Source: Eubacterium sp. An11 (GTDB lineage: Bacteria > Bacillota > Clostridia > Lachnospirales > Lachnospiraceae). Taken from it: a stretch of DNA of 64,000 nucleotides. A program made the translations under genes and the position numbers. The DNA lies in contig NZ_NFLV01000001.1 of the NCBI RefSeq assembly GCF_002161065.1, forward strand, positions 62,001 to 126,000, read 5' to 3'. A model generated the notes under the pieces. It searched no databases and was not told the origin of the DNA. It was given only the letters and a program-made list of their open reading frames with translations. Positions 35,018-44,027 of this stretch are shown here, in pieces. Each line of letters opens with the position of its first letter. The first letter of the stretch is position 1.

Positions 35018-35977
35018 ATGAGACGCGTAAGACGGACGAAAAAATCAGGACTGCTCCAGAGCCCCCTGTTTTCCATGGTGATTTCTCTGCTGCTTGTGGC
35101 GGCGGCCGTGGGATTTGTTTTTGGGTTTGGCGCATTTCTGAAGCACCAGACATACACCGGACCGGAGGTGGCATCCGGCCTCGAATCAACAGAGGAAAAA
35201 GAGGAATCACCGGAATATCTGGATATTGACAACAGTTTTCAACCCTGTTATGTGATGATCTGCGAGGTTCCGCCTCTGGGGCTGTGGGCCAATCCCATTC
35301 CCGGTGAGAAAACCGATGCCTCAACGATGCTTGTCAGCGGACAGATTGTACATGCGAAGCAGCGAGGCACCTACAAGGGAGAAACCTACTATAAGCTGGA
35401 CGACGGCAGCTATTTGAGCGCAGGCATTTCCCATGCGCAGCCTCTGCTGGATTATACGGAGATGGAAGGATATCTGGCTATCACCTATATCAGCTCTTCG
35501 GGTGTCCGTTTGAGAAAATGGGCAGACTTCGATGCCGATAACGTGGTGGGAGCAGTCTATGTGGGCGACAAAGTACAGATCAAAGCGAAGGTCCAGACGG
35601 AAAAGGGTGATTCTGCATATATCACGACAGATGGTCTGTATATCACGACGGACGCCCAGTATTTTAATGACTATACCAGCGTTCCGGAAAAGAGCAGTGA
35701 CAGTAAGACCGGAACAAAATCCGGGGAGAGCGGCAGCAGGGCTGATTTTTTCCAAAAAGAAGGCACGGAAGACAAAGAAAGTACGGAAGACAAATCAGAG
35801 AAAACAAAATCGACCCGTTCCGCCGGAACGACAGCTTCCGGTTCTTCTAAGAACACGGAACGGAACGAAAAAGCTTCAGAAAAATCTACGGCAGATTCCG
35901 GGCAGACAGATTCCCGGGAGACACTGAATCCCGGAAAATGGGATTTTTCCGACAAGGAACTGAATCAGCAGGACTGA
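35018..35977 (+). CDS. membrane-anchored extracellular protein with SH3-like region, unknown function
   Basis: I do not recognise a named family for the whole 319-residue protein. A basic N-terminus and one hydrophobic helix (about residues 17-42) anchor it. Two SH3b-like segments follow: LGLWANPIPGEKTDASTMLV around residues 88-130 and GVRLRKWADFDADNVVGAVY around 160-205, a common layout of surface proteins. The last 95 residues are Ser/Lys/Glu/Thr low-complexity (many EDKESTEDK-type runs), likely a flexible tail. AGGAGG precedes the ATG. Confidence 0.7.
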   Translation: MRRVRRTKKSGLLQSPLFSMVISLLLVAAAVGFVFGFGAFLKHQTYTGPEVASGLESTEEKEESPEYLDIDNSFQPCYVMICEVPPLGLWANPIPGEKTDASTMLVSGQIVHAKQRGTYKGETYYKLDDGSYLSAGISHAQPLLDYTEMEGYLAITYISSSGVRLRKWADFDADNVVGAVYVGDKVQIKAKVQTEKGDSAYITTDGLYITTDAQYFNDYTSVPEKSSDSKTGTKSGESGSRADFFQKEGTEDKESTEDKSEKTKSTRSAGTTASGSSKNTERNEKASEKSTADSGQTDSRETLNPGKWDFSDKELNQQD

Positions 35978-35995
35978 TTTTATGCTGTCAGAGAA

Positions 35996-36043
35996 AAGAC
36001 CGCTTTTGGGCTGCAGAAATTGCAGAGAAAAGGCGGTCTTTTG
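35996..36043 (+). terminator. terminator upstream of the tRNA gene
   Basis: AAGACCGC pairs with GCGGTCTT across a smaller CTGCA/TGCAG hairpin, followed by TTTTG. Confidence 0.7.
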
Positions 36044-36126
36044 CCCTGATCCGGGGGCTGTAAAAAGGTGAAATTGTACCAGAAGAATAAACAATATATT
36101 TTTTTGAAAAAAATTGAAAAAAGTAC

Positions 36127-36155
36127 TTGCATTATTACAAAATGCGTGCTATAAT
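36127..36155 (+). promoter_or_regulatory. promoter of tRNA-Leu
   Basis: TTGCAT (36127-36132) and a perfect TATAAT (36150-36155) at 17-bp spacing, about 50 bases upstream of the tRNA. Confidence 0.85.
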
Positions 36156-36203
36156 CAATTTCGTTGGTGAGGGAGAGCAAAACATCAACAAAAAAGAATA
36201 CAT

Positions 36204-36288
36204 GCAGACGTGGCGGAATTGGCATACGCGCTAGACTAAGGATCTAGTCCGGGCTAACTGGGTACGGGTTCAAGTCCCGTCGTCTGCA
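36204..36288 (+). tRNA. tRNA-Leu (anticodon AAG)
   Basis: The 85-base class II tRNA folds with acceptor stem GCAGACG/CGTCTGC, anticodon stem CTAGA/TCTAG enclosing CTAAGGA (anticodon AAG, reading CUN leucine codons after A34 modification), a long variable arm, and T-loop GTTCAAG. Discriminator base is A. The 3' CCA is not encoded and must be added by nucleotidyltransferase. It is transcribed alone, with its own promoter and terminator. Confidence 0.95.
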
Positions 36289-36301
36289 CTCGAAGAGAAT
36301 G

Positions 36302-36331
36302 GAGAATCACAAGATTGTGGTTCTCTTTTTT
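36302..36331 (+). terminator. terminator of tRNA-Leu
   Basis: Stem GAGAATCAC/GTGGTTCTC with AAGATT loop and TTTTTT tail, 13 bases after the tRNA. Confidence 0.92.
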
Positions 36332-36401
36332 CGTTGTACGGGAAGCAGTTCCCCTTTTTTCGTGGAAGCCTTTTTTAACGCTGGAATGATGATTTTGTTT
36401 G

Positions 36402-36410
36402 TGCTATAAT
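36402..36410 (+). promoter_or_regulatory. extended -10 promoter of the Ig-like secreted protein
   Basis: TGCTATAAT forms an extended -10 (TGn-TATAAT) without a clear -35. A small dyad TCGTC/GACGA follows in the leader. Confidence 0.5.
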
Positions 36411-36481
36411 ATTTTTTATCGTCGGATCAAGACGAAATATATTGCATCACACAAATCTACAAAAAGATAAAGGAGGAAGTC

Positions 36482-37030
36482 ATGAAAAACATTTTGAAAA
36501 AGTTGATGATCGCATCCCTGGTTCTGACGCTGGCGCTGCCGGTGGGCTCCTGGTCAGGCGCCAATGCGGAAGCAGCGGAAGTGACGCAGACACAGCCGGC
36601 AAAACCAGTAAAATTGTCGAAAAAAGTGCTGAAACTGAAAGTGGGACAGAAAAAGAAACTGGTGCTTAAAAATGCAGCCGGGAAAGTCACCTGGAAATCC
36701 AAAAACAGCAGCGTGGCAAAGGTCGGACGAAAAGGTGTCGTCCGGGCGAAAAAAAGCGGAAAGACAACCATCATCGCCAGATTTGGCGGTAAAAAATACA
36801 AATGCAAAGTGACGGTGACTGCTCCTGCATCTTCCAGCCGTTCTTCCTCGGGAAGCAGTTCCTCCGGTTCCTCTTCGGACACCAGCAAGACCGGAACCGT
36901 CTACTGGACGCCGGGCGGAAGCGTATATCATTATTCCCGAAGCTGTCCGACACTGTCCAGATCGAGAATCGTGTACAGCGGAACACCTTCGGAGAGTGGA
37001 AAGAGCCGCGGATGCAAGGTATGTGGCTGA
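36482..37030 (+). CDS. secreted protein with bacterial Ig-like (BIG2) domain and C-terminal Cys module
   Basis: This secreted protein has 182 residues. A signal peptide ends near GANAEA. A BIG2-type Ig fold follows (about residues 45-115; VGQKKKLVLKNAAGKVTWKS, SVAKVGRKGVVRAKKSGKTT). A Ser-rich linker then leads to a C-terminal module, YWTPGGSVYHYSRSCPTLSR ending SRGCKVCG. That last part has the spacing of small zinc-binding modules (His-x3-Cys ... Cys-x2-Cys) seen at the end of various secreted proteins. AGGAGG precedes the ATG. Binding target is unknown. Confidence 0.8.
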   Translation: MKNILKKLMIASLVLTLALPVGSWSGANAEAAEVTQTQPAKPVKLSKKVLKLKVGQKKKLVLKNAAGKVTWKSKNSSVAKVGRKGVVRAKKSGKTTIIARFGGKKYKCKVTVTAPASSSRSSSGSSSSGSSSDTSKTGTVYWTPGGSVYHYSRSCPTLSRSRIVYSGTPSESGKSRGCKVCG

Positions 37031-37059
37031 AGAAAAAGATATAGAAATCACGAAAGAAA

Positions 37060-37091
37060 AAGGATTGCCTTTAAAGGAGGCAGTCCTTTTT
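37060..37091 (+). terminator. terminator of the Ig-like protein gene
   Basis: Imperfect stem AAAGGATTGCCT/AGGCAGTCCTTT followed by TTTT. Confidence 0.75.
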
Positions 37092-37138
37092 TGTGTGAAG
37101 AAATGAAAACCGGTATAGGGTAAAGGAGGTATGAGGAA

Positions 37139-37633
37139 ATGATAAGAAAAAAGATCGGCCTGTTTTTATTTTTGGCAGCAGTCGTTCTGGCGGATGCCAC
37201 GGCTTTAGCTGCTCCGGCTGGCGAAGAGACACAGGGCAGGAAGACAGACAGAGGGACAGAAGGATATTTTAAAGAGGTAAAGCAGGAGAGATGCTTTAAA
37301 AATGAAGGACTGATAAAACATTTCAAGGACAGGAGAGCGATCAGACATTTTATAGAAGAAACGTATCCGGAGAGTTACCGGGTGATCTGTATCCCGGGGA
37401 GACGGCTGAAGGCGGGGAAGCTTCGGAAGAGAAGGAGAAGGAATATTGTCTATGTGGCAAAATGGGTTTCTTTTTCGAGGGGAAGAAAAGGCGTTACGAG
37501 AGACGGAAAAAGAATACGCTATAATAAAAAAGTAAAGCGGGGAAAGAAAGTATTCAGTTATCTGATCTATGATCCGCGGACCGGAAAAGAAGATGACGTG
37601 GCGGCGGTGGTCGATAACGGACGGATAAGATAA
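37139..37633 (+). CDS. small secreted basic protein, unknown function
   Basis: I do not recognise this 164-residue protein. A signal peptide (MIRKKIGLFLFLAAVVLADA, cut near ALAAPA) is followed by a Lys/Arg-rich mature chain with pI expected to be very high; patches such as KLRKRRRRNIVY and RGKKVFSYLIYDPRTG occur. Its ending, VAAVVDNGRIR, leads straight into the next gene's region after about 110 bases. It may bind the cell wall or nucleic acid because of charge, which is speculative. Confidence 0.65.
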   Translation: MIRKKIGLFLFLAAVVLADATALAAPAGEETQGRKTDRGTEGYFKEVKQERCFKNEGLIKHFKDRRAIRHFIEETYPESYRVICIPGRRLKAGKLRKRRRRNIVYVAKWVSFSRGRKGVTRDGKRIRYNKKVKRGKKVFSYLIYDPRTGKEDDVAAVVDNGRIR

Positions 37634-37741
37634 GGTATTCAAAAAGCGGGATTTATGTTATACTTATGCCTGGTTTTGCCGCTGTCACGGCGGTTGATGT
37701 TTTGTTGTGAAAGAAAACAGAAAAAGAAACCGGAGGTATAT

Positions 37742-39568
37742 ATGAGTGTAATAAATATTGAACATATTTCCAAGCTGTACGGTGACCGGATGGTGCTGGA
37801 CGATCTGTCATGCAGCGTGGACGCAGGAGATAAAATAGGTATCGTCGGTGTGAACGGCACAGGAAAGTCGACTCTGCTGCGCATGATTGCCGGAGATGAG
37901 GAGCCGGACAGCGGAACGATCATCTTCTCCAGAGGAATGACTGTGGGATGGCTGCCGCAGAATCCGGATTTTCCGGAAAAAGGCAGCGTGCTTTCCTATG
38001 TGTGTGAAGGTTCGGGGGAAGATTACGCTTTTGAGAGCGAAGCCAAATCTATGCTGAATTCCCTGGAACTTTATGATTTCCGGCAGCCCATCCGGGAACT
38101 TTCCGGAGGCCAGAAAAAGCGGGCGGCTCTGTGCAGAGTGCTTTTGCAGAATACCGATGTGCTGATTCTTGATGAGCCGACCAACCATCTGGACAGTTTT
38201 ATGGCGGACTGGCTGGAAAAGTATCTGGTGCGCTATAAGGGCGTGCTGCTTCTGGTTACCCACGACCGGTATTTCCTTGACCGGGTGACCACACAGATCT
38301 GGGAAGTGGATGCAGGAAAAGTGTACACGTATCTGTCCAATTATTCCGGATATCTGGAAAGAAAGGCGGAAAAAGAAGAGATGGCCCAGGCCGCGGAGCG
38401 GAAACAACAGAGTATCCTGCGGGTGGAACTGCAGTGGGTGATGCGGGGCGCCCGGGCGAGAAGCACCAAGCAGAAAGCAAGGCTTGAGTGATTTGAGCGG
38501 TTAAAAAGTATGGATGCGCCTCAGAGCGCCCGGCAGGTGGAGATGGAAGTGGTCGGCACCAGGCTCGGCAAGAAAACCATCGTTTTGGAACACATAGCAA
38601 AAAGTTACGGAGATAGACAGCTGTTTACAGATTTTTCGTACATTTTCCGGAGATATGAGCGTATCGGCTTTGTGGGAGCCAACGGCTGCGGAAAGTCCAC
38701 GCTGATGCGGATTCTTGCGGGAAAAGAACAGCCTGATGGAGGAACGGTCGACTGGGGAGAGACCATCAAGATCGGCTATTTTGCCCAGGAATGTGAAGTG
38801 ATGGATGAAAGACAGCGGGTCATCGACTATATCCGCGATGAGGCGGAATATGTGCAGACATCCGCCGGAAGGATCTCGGCCACAAGGATGCTGGAAAGAT
38901 TTTTATTCAGTCCGGATATGCAGTACGCCCCCATAGCCAAAATCTCCGGCGGAGAGAGACGGAGGCTGTATCTTCTGAAGGTACTCATGGGAGCTCCCAA
39001 TGTACTGATTCTTGATGAGCCCACCAATGACCTTGATATCGCGACCCTGCAGGTGCTGGAGGGCTTTCTTGACAATTTCCCGGGTATCGTCATAGTGGTA
39101 TCGCACGACCGGTACTTCCTTGACAGGATTGCAGACCGTATCGCCGCTTTTGAGGATGGCAGAATCAAGGTTTATGAAGGCGGTTATACGGACTACCTGG
39201 AAAAAAGGGCCGGCAGGGAGGAAACCGGAGAGAACTCCGGGGGAGAAGAGAAGAAAGGAAATTCTTCCGGCGGTTCATCCAGAAAGAAACGTTCCTACCG
39301 GGACCCGGAAAGAGAGAAGCTGCGGTTTACCTTTGCGGAACAGAAGGAGTTTGAGACCATAGATGAGGATATTGAGGCGCTGGAAAATAAAATGGAGACC
39401 ATCGAGGAGGAGATTTCCAAAAACGCCACAAATTTTGTCAAGCTCAACGAATGGGTACAGGAAAAAGAAAATGTGCAGAAGCAGCTGGACGAGAAGATGG
39501 AACGCTGGGTATATCTCAATGACCTGGCGGAGAGAATTGAAGAACAGAGAAAGGAAAGACAGAGCTGA
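37742..39568 (+). pseudogene. ABC-F ATPase (Uup-like) interrupted by an in-frame TGA
   Basis: The frame encodes a complete ABC-F protein of about 608 codons except for TGA at 38489-38491 (codon 250). Before it: Walker A VNGTGKSTLL (about residue 37), signature ELSGGQKKRAAL, Walker B VLILDEPTNHL and the start of the inter-domain linker. After it, in the same frame: second Walker A ANGCGKSTLM (about 313), ISGGERRRLYLL, DEPTNDLDI, and a C-terminal coiled coil (EEQRKERQS end) as in Uup. At this site relatives usually read KARxxRFE, so the TGA fits a CGA to TGA change. A split product, readthrough or sequencing error are all possible. GGAGG precedes the ATG; DUF1638 follows with one-base overlap. 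Confidence 0.85.
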
Positions 39569-40287
39569 TGAAAACCGCATTGATTGCCTGCCGGACGCTG
39601 GAAAAAGAAATTTCATATATCCTGGATCATGAGCCCGTAAACATTGATATGGTCTTGTATGTGCCTTCCGGACTCCATAACACAACGGCCCGGCTTCAGG
39701 AGGCAGTGCGGGAGCAGATGCGCCGTCTGGAAGGAACCGGCGTGGAGAGACTGCTGTTATGTTTCGGTCTCTGCGGCAATATGGTGGACGGTCTTACGAC
39801 AGGAGACTATGAGACTGTCATGCCAAAGACGGATGACTGTATCACCCTGCTGCTGGGATCGGCGGAAAGAAGAAGATATCTGGATGAGACAAAGAGAGGG
39901 TATTTCCTGACGGAAGGCTGGCTTCAGGGAAAAGCCAATCTGCACAGCGAATATCAGAAAGCAGTGGAAATGTACGGGCAGGAGATGGCCGATGACATTT
40001 ACAGGGAGATTTTTCAGGGGTACCGGTATCTGACTTTAATTGATACGGGACAACCCGATTATCCGGCATTTGTGCAGGAAGGAAAGAAAATAGCGGAAGA
40101 TTTCGGACTGGAGCCGCTGCCCGTCAAAGGAGAGACCGGCTGGCTGAAGGAATATTTGCTTCAGGACATAGAACAGTTGAAAACACAGGATAAAGTGGTG
40201 ATTTATCCGCCGCACAGTCGGATGAGTTTTAAAGATTTTATCACACCTGCGGAGAACACCCATGAGACCGCGCAGGATTGTATGTAG
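39568..40287 (+). CDS. DUF1638 family protein
   Basis: This 239-residue cytosolic protein is of the DUF1638 family. Landmarks are IACRTLEKEI near the start, LLLCFGLCGNMVDGL and MPKTDDCITLLLGSAERR with the conserved cysteines, and LIDTGQPDYPAFVQEGKKIAED. In other genomes the family accompanies corrinoid or methyltransferase genes, which are not seen here. The ATG shares a base with the ABC-F stop (TGATG), so it is coupled to that gene. Function is unknown. Confidence 0.85.
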   Translation: MKTALIACRTLEKEISYILDHEPVNIDMVLYVPSGLHNTTARLQEAVREQMRRLEGTGVERLLLCFGLCGNMVDGLTTGDYETVMPKTDDCITLLLGSAERRRYLDETKRGYFLTEGWLQGKANLHSEYQKAVEMYGQEMADDIYREIFQGYRYLTLIDTGQPDYPAFVQEGKKIAEDFGLEPLPVKGETGWLKEYLLQDIEQLKTQDKVVIYPPHSRMSFKDFITPAENTHETAQDCM

Positions 40288-40318
40288 ACAGACAGGAAAA
40301 GAGAGAGGAGAAAACAGA

Positions 40319-41683
40319 ATGAACAGAGCATTTTATCCGGCAGACATTCTTCTGCCGAAGAAAGGAACGGATATGTCCCGGTGGTCGGTGATTGCCTGCG
40401 ACCAGTTCACCAGCGAGCCGGAATATTGGGAGGAGACAGAAAAAATCGTGGGAGAGGCTCCGTCCACTCTGCGGATGATCCTGCCGGAAGTCTACCTGGA
40501 CGGCCCGCAGGAGGAAGAAAAACTGGAACAGATCCGCCAGTCAATGGAAAACTATCTGGAAGAGGATCTCTTTTCCGTCTATGAAGATTCTATGATTTAT
40601 GTGGAACGGACGGACAGCAGCGGCAAAGTCCGGGCCGGTATTGTGGGCTGCATAGATCTGGAGCAGTATGATTATCATAAAGGAAGCGATTCTCTGGTGA
40701 GGGCCACAGAGGCCACTGTGGAGGAAAGGATTCCGGCGAGAATCCGCGTCCGGAAGAACGCGCCCCTGGAACTGCCGCATATCATGCTGCTGATCGATGA
40801 TAAAGGGCAGACGGTGATAGAGCCATGCGGGCAGTACAGGAAAGAGGAGAATCTTCTCTATGATTTTGATCTGATGCAGGGCGGCGGTCATCTGAGAGGC
40901 TATCTTCTGGACAAAAAAGAGCAGGAGCGGATCCTTGCCGCCCTGGACCTGCTGGCGGAGGAACAGGCCGGAAATATCCAGCTGGAGGATCCGAAGTCGG
41001 ACGGTCGTGTGTCCGGCAGCGGCGAGTCTTCCGCCATGGTGTTAGCGGTGGGCGACGGCAATCACTCCCTGGCATCCGCCAAAGAGTTTTATGAACAGTT
41101 AAAGGCGGCGCATCCGGAGGAAGATTATTCCACGCATCCGGCCAGATACGCCCTGGCGGAGATTGTCAATCTCCACAGTCCGGCTCTGGAATTTGAGGCG
41201 ATTCACCGCATCGTAACAGAGACAGATGTGGACGCTCTTCTGGAGGAGATGACAGAGAAACTGGGGCTTGTGTTTGAGAAAGAAAATGTGCCTAAGGAGA
41301 ATGCCGGTGAGGATACCGCGGGAGAGAACAGCGGAATCCACGATCTGGATAAAGGCTGCCAGGAAATGTACATTGTCAGAAACGGCCTGTGCCAGAAGAC
41401 CATCATTACCCGGCCGGTTTCCAAATTGACCGTGGGAAGTTTACAGGCTTTTCTGGATACTTATCAGAAAGAGCATCCGCTCAGCATGGATTATATTCAC
41501 GGGGCGGATACGGTGCTGGCCCTCTCCGGAGAAGAAGGGTGCGTCGGATTTTTATTGCCGGATATGGCGAAAGGAGACCTGTTCCCGTCAGTGATGGCGG
41601 ACGGAGCGCTGCCAAGGAAGACTTTTTCCATGGGACATGCGGAAGATAAGAGATATTATACCGAGTGCCGGAAGATCCGGTGA
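40319..41683 (+). CDS. DUF1015 family protein (SerK-like)
   Basis: This 454-residue protein is of the DUF1015 family, some members of which (SerK) phosphorylate free serine with ADP in archaea. Landmarks: FYPADILLPKKGTDMSRWSV, VIACDQFTSEPEYW, VIEPCGQYR, AVGDGNHSLASAKEFYEQLK and ARYALAEIVNLHSPALEFEAIHRIV. A Glu/Asn/Gly-rich insertion (about residues 325-345) interrupts the C-terminal part. AGAGGAG precedes the ATG at 40319. It follows DUF1638, a neighbour I would expect to be co-expressed. Serine kinase activity is inference from the family. Confidence 0.85.
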   Translation: MNRAFYPADILLPKKGTDMSRWSVIACDQFTSEPEYWEETEKIVGEAPSTLRMILPEVYLDGPQEEEKLEQIRQSMENYLEEDLFSVYEDSMIYVERTDSSGKVRAGIVGCIDLEQYDYHKGSDSLVRATEATVEERIPARIRVRKNAPLELPHIMLLIDDKGQTVIEPCGQYRKEENLLYDFDLMQGGGHLRGYLLDKKEQERILAALDLLAEEQAGNIQLEDPKSDGRVSGSGESSAMVLAVGDGNHSLASAKEFYEQLKAAHPEEDYSTHPARYALAEIVNLHSPALEFEAIHRIVTETDVDALLEEMTEKLGLVFEKENVPKENAGEDTAGENSGIHDLDKGCQEMYIVRNGLCQKTIITRPVSKLTVGSLQAFLDTYQKEHPLSMDYIHGADTVLALSGEEGCVGFLLPDMAKGDLFPSVMADGALPRKTFSMGHAEDKRYYTECRKIR

Positions 41684-41698
41684 CAGATCATATAAACG

Positions 41699-41738
41699 AT
41701 CCCGGCGGCTTCTCACAGAGGCCGCCGGGATTCTTTCT
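41699..41738 (+). terminator. terminator of the ABC-F/DUF1638/DUF1015 operon
   Basis: An 11-bp stem ATCCCGGCGGC/GCCGCCGGGAT followed by TCTTTCTC. Confidence 0.8.
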
Positions 41739-41754
41739 CACGGTTTAATGTGGC

Positions 41755-42996
41755 TTATTTGTTTTTATTATGGAGCGTCAAATGTCTTGGAAGACCACCG
41801 GCGTAATACGGCAGGATATTGCCGAGAATCAGCGGGCGGGCGTACTCCAGATATTTTTCGCTGACATAGGTGCCGTCATTGATGATCCAGTCCCGTGGAA
41901 CCTTGCGTTCCACGTTGGCAATTTCATGGATATCATATTTGTTGTAAGTGACCAGATAAGGTTCCCGGCTGGTGACCTGAATGGTGACCATCATACCGGT
42001 GTGCCCTTCCATGGCGGCCTGGCAGGCCACAAATCCGACGGCGGAAGCCTCGTCCACATCAATGCGGGAAGCCATGTGGGTGGCGCATCGCTGCAGGGTG
42101 GAAAACTCAATCGGGCGGGATTTCAGCCCCGTAGCCTCAGTAACCTTGTTGGCCAGGAAAGAGGCGCAGCCGGATAACTGTTTATGGCCGAAAGCGTCCA
42201 CGTAATCGGACATGCTGCCCAGCTCGCAGACGAAACGTCCGTCGGTGAGACGGATGCCCTCGGAGACAGCAATGACGACGGAACGCTTGGTCTCCGCCAG
42301 ATGTTTTACCTTTGTCATGAAACTGTCCAGATCAAACGGAACTTCCGGAAGATAAATGAGATCCGGGCCTTCACAGTCGATCCCTTTGGACAGAGCCGAA
42401 GCGGCGGCCAGCCAGCCTGCGTGGCGGCCCATGATCTCCACGATACACACCGTCGGTTTGGACGCGCCGAAGCTGGCGTTGTCGCGGATGATCTCTTTCA
42501 TGGATGTGGCGATATATTTGGCCGCGGAACCATAGCCCGGCGTGTGGTCTGTAAGAGGCAGATCGTTGTCGATGGTTTTTGGAACGCCCATGAACTTCTG
42601 TGGTTTATCCTTTTTGGCTGCATAATCGGACAGCATCTTGATGGTGTCCATGGAGTCGTTGCCGCCGATGTAAAGAAAATACTGGATGTTGTATTTTTCC
42701 ATAATATCAAACATTTTGTCATAGACATCTTCATTGCCTTCGATAGGCGGCAGCTTGTAGCGGCAGGAACCCAGGAAAGACGCCGGCGTCCTTTTTAATA
42801 AAGAAATGTCCGCATGACAGGTGATGTAATCATCGAGATCGATGATATCTTCGTTTAAAAAACCTTCGATTCCGTAATGCATGCCGTAGACTTTTTCTGC
42901 ACCGTACTTTTTGGCAGCCTGGATAACCCCGGCCAGGCTGGAATTGATGACGGCCGTCGGTCCTCCGGACTGGCCCACCAATACATTTCCCTTCAT
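41755..42996 (-). CDS. pfp: phosphofructokinase, PPi-dependent type
   Basis: The enzyme phosphorylates fructose 6-phosphate in glycolysis. 413 residues. The phosphoryl-donor motifs read GGNDSMDT and PKTIDNDLPLTDH: Asp after Asn and Lys in place of Gly are the positions that distinguish PPi-dependent from ATP-dependent enzymes (GGDGT and PGTIDND). Other landmarks: VGQSGGPTAVINSSLAG at the start, PGYGSAAKYI and MGRHAGWLAAASAL. GAGGAGG precedes the ATG at 42996. PPi use is inferred from these motifs. The gene stands alone. Confidence 0.9.
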   Translation of the reverse strand: MKGNVLVGQSGGPTAVINSSLAGVIQAAKKYGAEKVYGMHYGIEGFLNEDIIDLDDYITCHADISLLKRTPASFLGSCRYKLPPIEGNEDVYDKMFDIMEKYNIQYFLYIGGNDSMDTIKMLSDYAAKKDKPQKFMGVPKTIDNDLPLTDHTPGYGSAAKYIATSMKEIIRDNASFGASKPTVCIVEIMGRHAGWLAAASALSKGIDCEGPDLIYLPEVPFDLDSFMTKVKHLAETKRSVVIAVSEGIRLTDGRFVCELGSMSDYVDAFGHKQLSGCASFLANKVTEATGLKSRPIEFSTLQRCATHMASRIDVDEASAVGFVACQAAMEGHTGMMVTIQVTSREPYLVTYNKYDIHEIANVERKVPRDWIINDGTYVSEKYLEYARPLILGNILPYYAGGLPRHLTLHNKNK

Positions 42997-43181
42997 AAAT
43001 ATGTACCTCCTCTTTGTGCAAAAATGCACAATTTTTTTCAATTATTATAACAGTTATATATTAAATGCGCAATTCTTTTGTCATTTTTGTTCAAAAAAAC
43101 GAAATTTCGAAGAATTTTCAGCCTTTTAAGATAGAGAATATTGTGATAGAATAAGACAGATGCGAAAGAAGAGGGATGATT

Positions 43182-43982
43182 ATGCCAACAACATACACAC
43201 ATTATACGTATGGACAGGAGATTTTCCGGATGCTCAGTCCGAAGCTGCAAAAAAAGATCCGTCCATATATGAATTATTATAACATTGGAGTACACGGACC
43301 GGATATTTTGTTTTATTACCGTTCTTTTTCCAAAAATGCGGTGAATCAGTACGGTGTCAAGGTACACGACGAGCCGATGCGCTGTTTTCTGGAACACGCG
43401 TTCTCTGTATTTAAAAAACAGCGCAGAAAGAACGCGGCTTTTGCCTACCTGGCAGGCTTCATGACACACTATATTCTGGACAGCACCTGCCATCCGTATA
43501 TCCGCCGGCGCATGGTGGAGACGGGGATCAGCCACGCCGAGATGGAGACTGACTGGGATTATCTTATGATGAAGAGAGATTACAGGAATCCTCTTCACTA
43601 TAAGGTGGCAAGGCATATCCACACAGGGCTTGCCTACGCGTCCGTGATCGGGCCGTATTATGATATCAGCCCACGGAAAATAAGTGCGGGACTTTGGTAC
43701 ATGAAACTGGTTTTAAATCACATTTTTCACTCTCATTTTGGAGTGAAGCGGGCGGTATCGGCATTCCTCAATGAGATGTTTCTGCCGAAGCTCAGTTTTC
43801 AGCACTATTTCAGAAAGAAAAAAATGAATCCGCAGAACAGAGAAACCTGCCGGCAGCTGTACCGGCTCTATAAGTGGAGCAGGACGGAGTGCGTGGAGGC
43901 GATTGAGGAAATGTACCAGGCTTTGCAGAAGGATGATCGTTCTTTCTGTGAAAAAGGAAGATTCGAGCGGCTGTTTTCCTGA
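43182..43982 (+). CDS. zinc-dependent phospholipase C-like protein
   Basis: This 266-residue protein is of the zinc-dependent phospholipase C/S1-P1-like family found in Firmicutes. His/Asp-rich landmarks appear: TTYTHYTYGQEIF, NIGVHGPDILFYYR, FLAGFMTHYILDSTCHPYI and HAEMETDWDYLMMKR. No signal peptide is evident, so it is probably cytosolic and may not be a secreted toxin-type lipase. The second ATG (43182) is preferred as GAGGGA lies just upstream. It is followed by the D,D-carboxypeptidase about 45 bases later. Confidence 0.8.
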   Translation: MPTTYTHYTYGQEIFRMLSPKLQKKIRPYMNYYNIGVHGPDILFYYRSFSKNAVNQYGVKVHDEPMRCFLEHAFSVFKKQRRKNAAFAYLAGFMTHYILDSTCHPYIRRRMVETGISHAEMETDWDYLMMKRDYRNPLHYKVARHIHTGLAYASVIGPYYDISPRKISAGLWYMKLVLNHIFHSHFGVKRAVSAFLNEMFLPKLSFQHYFRKKKMNPQNRETCRQLYRLYKWSRTECVEAIEEMYQALQKDDRSFCEKGRFERLFS

Positions 43983-44027
43983 AAAGGATGGCCGCATCAT
44001 AAAAAAACAAAAGAGGAGGCGATGAAA

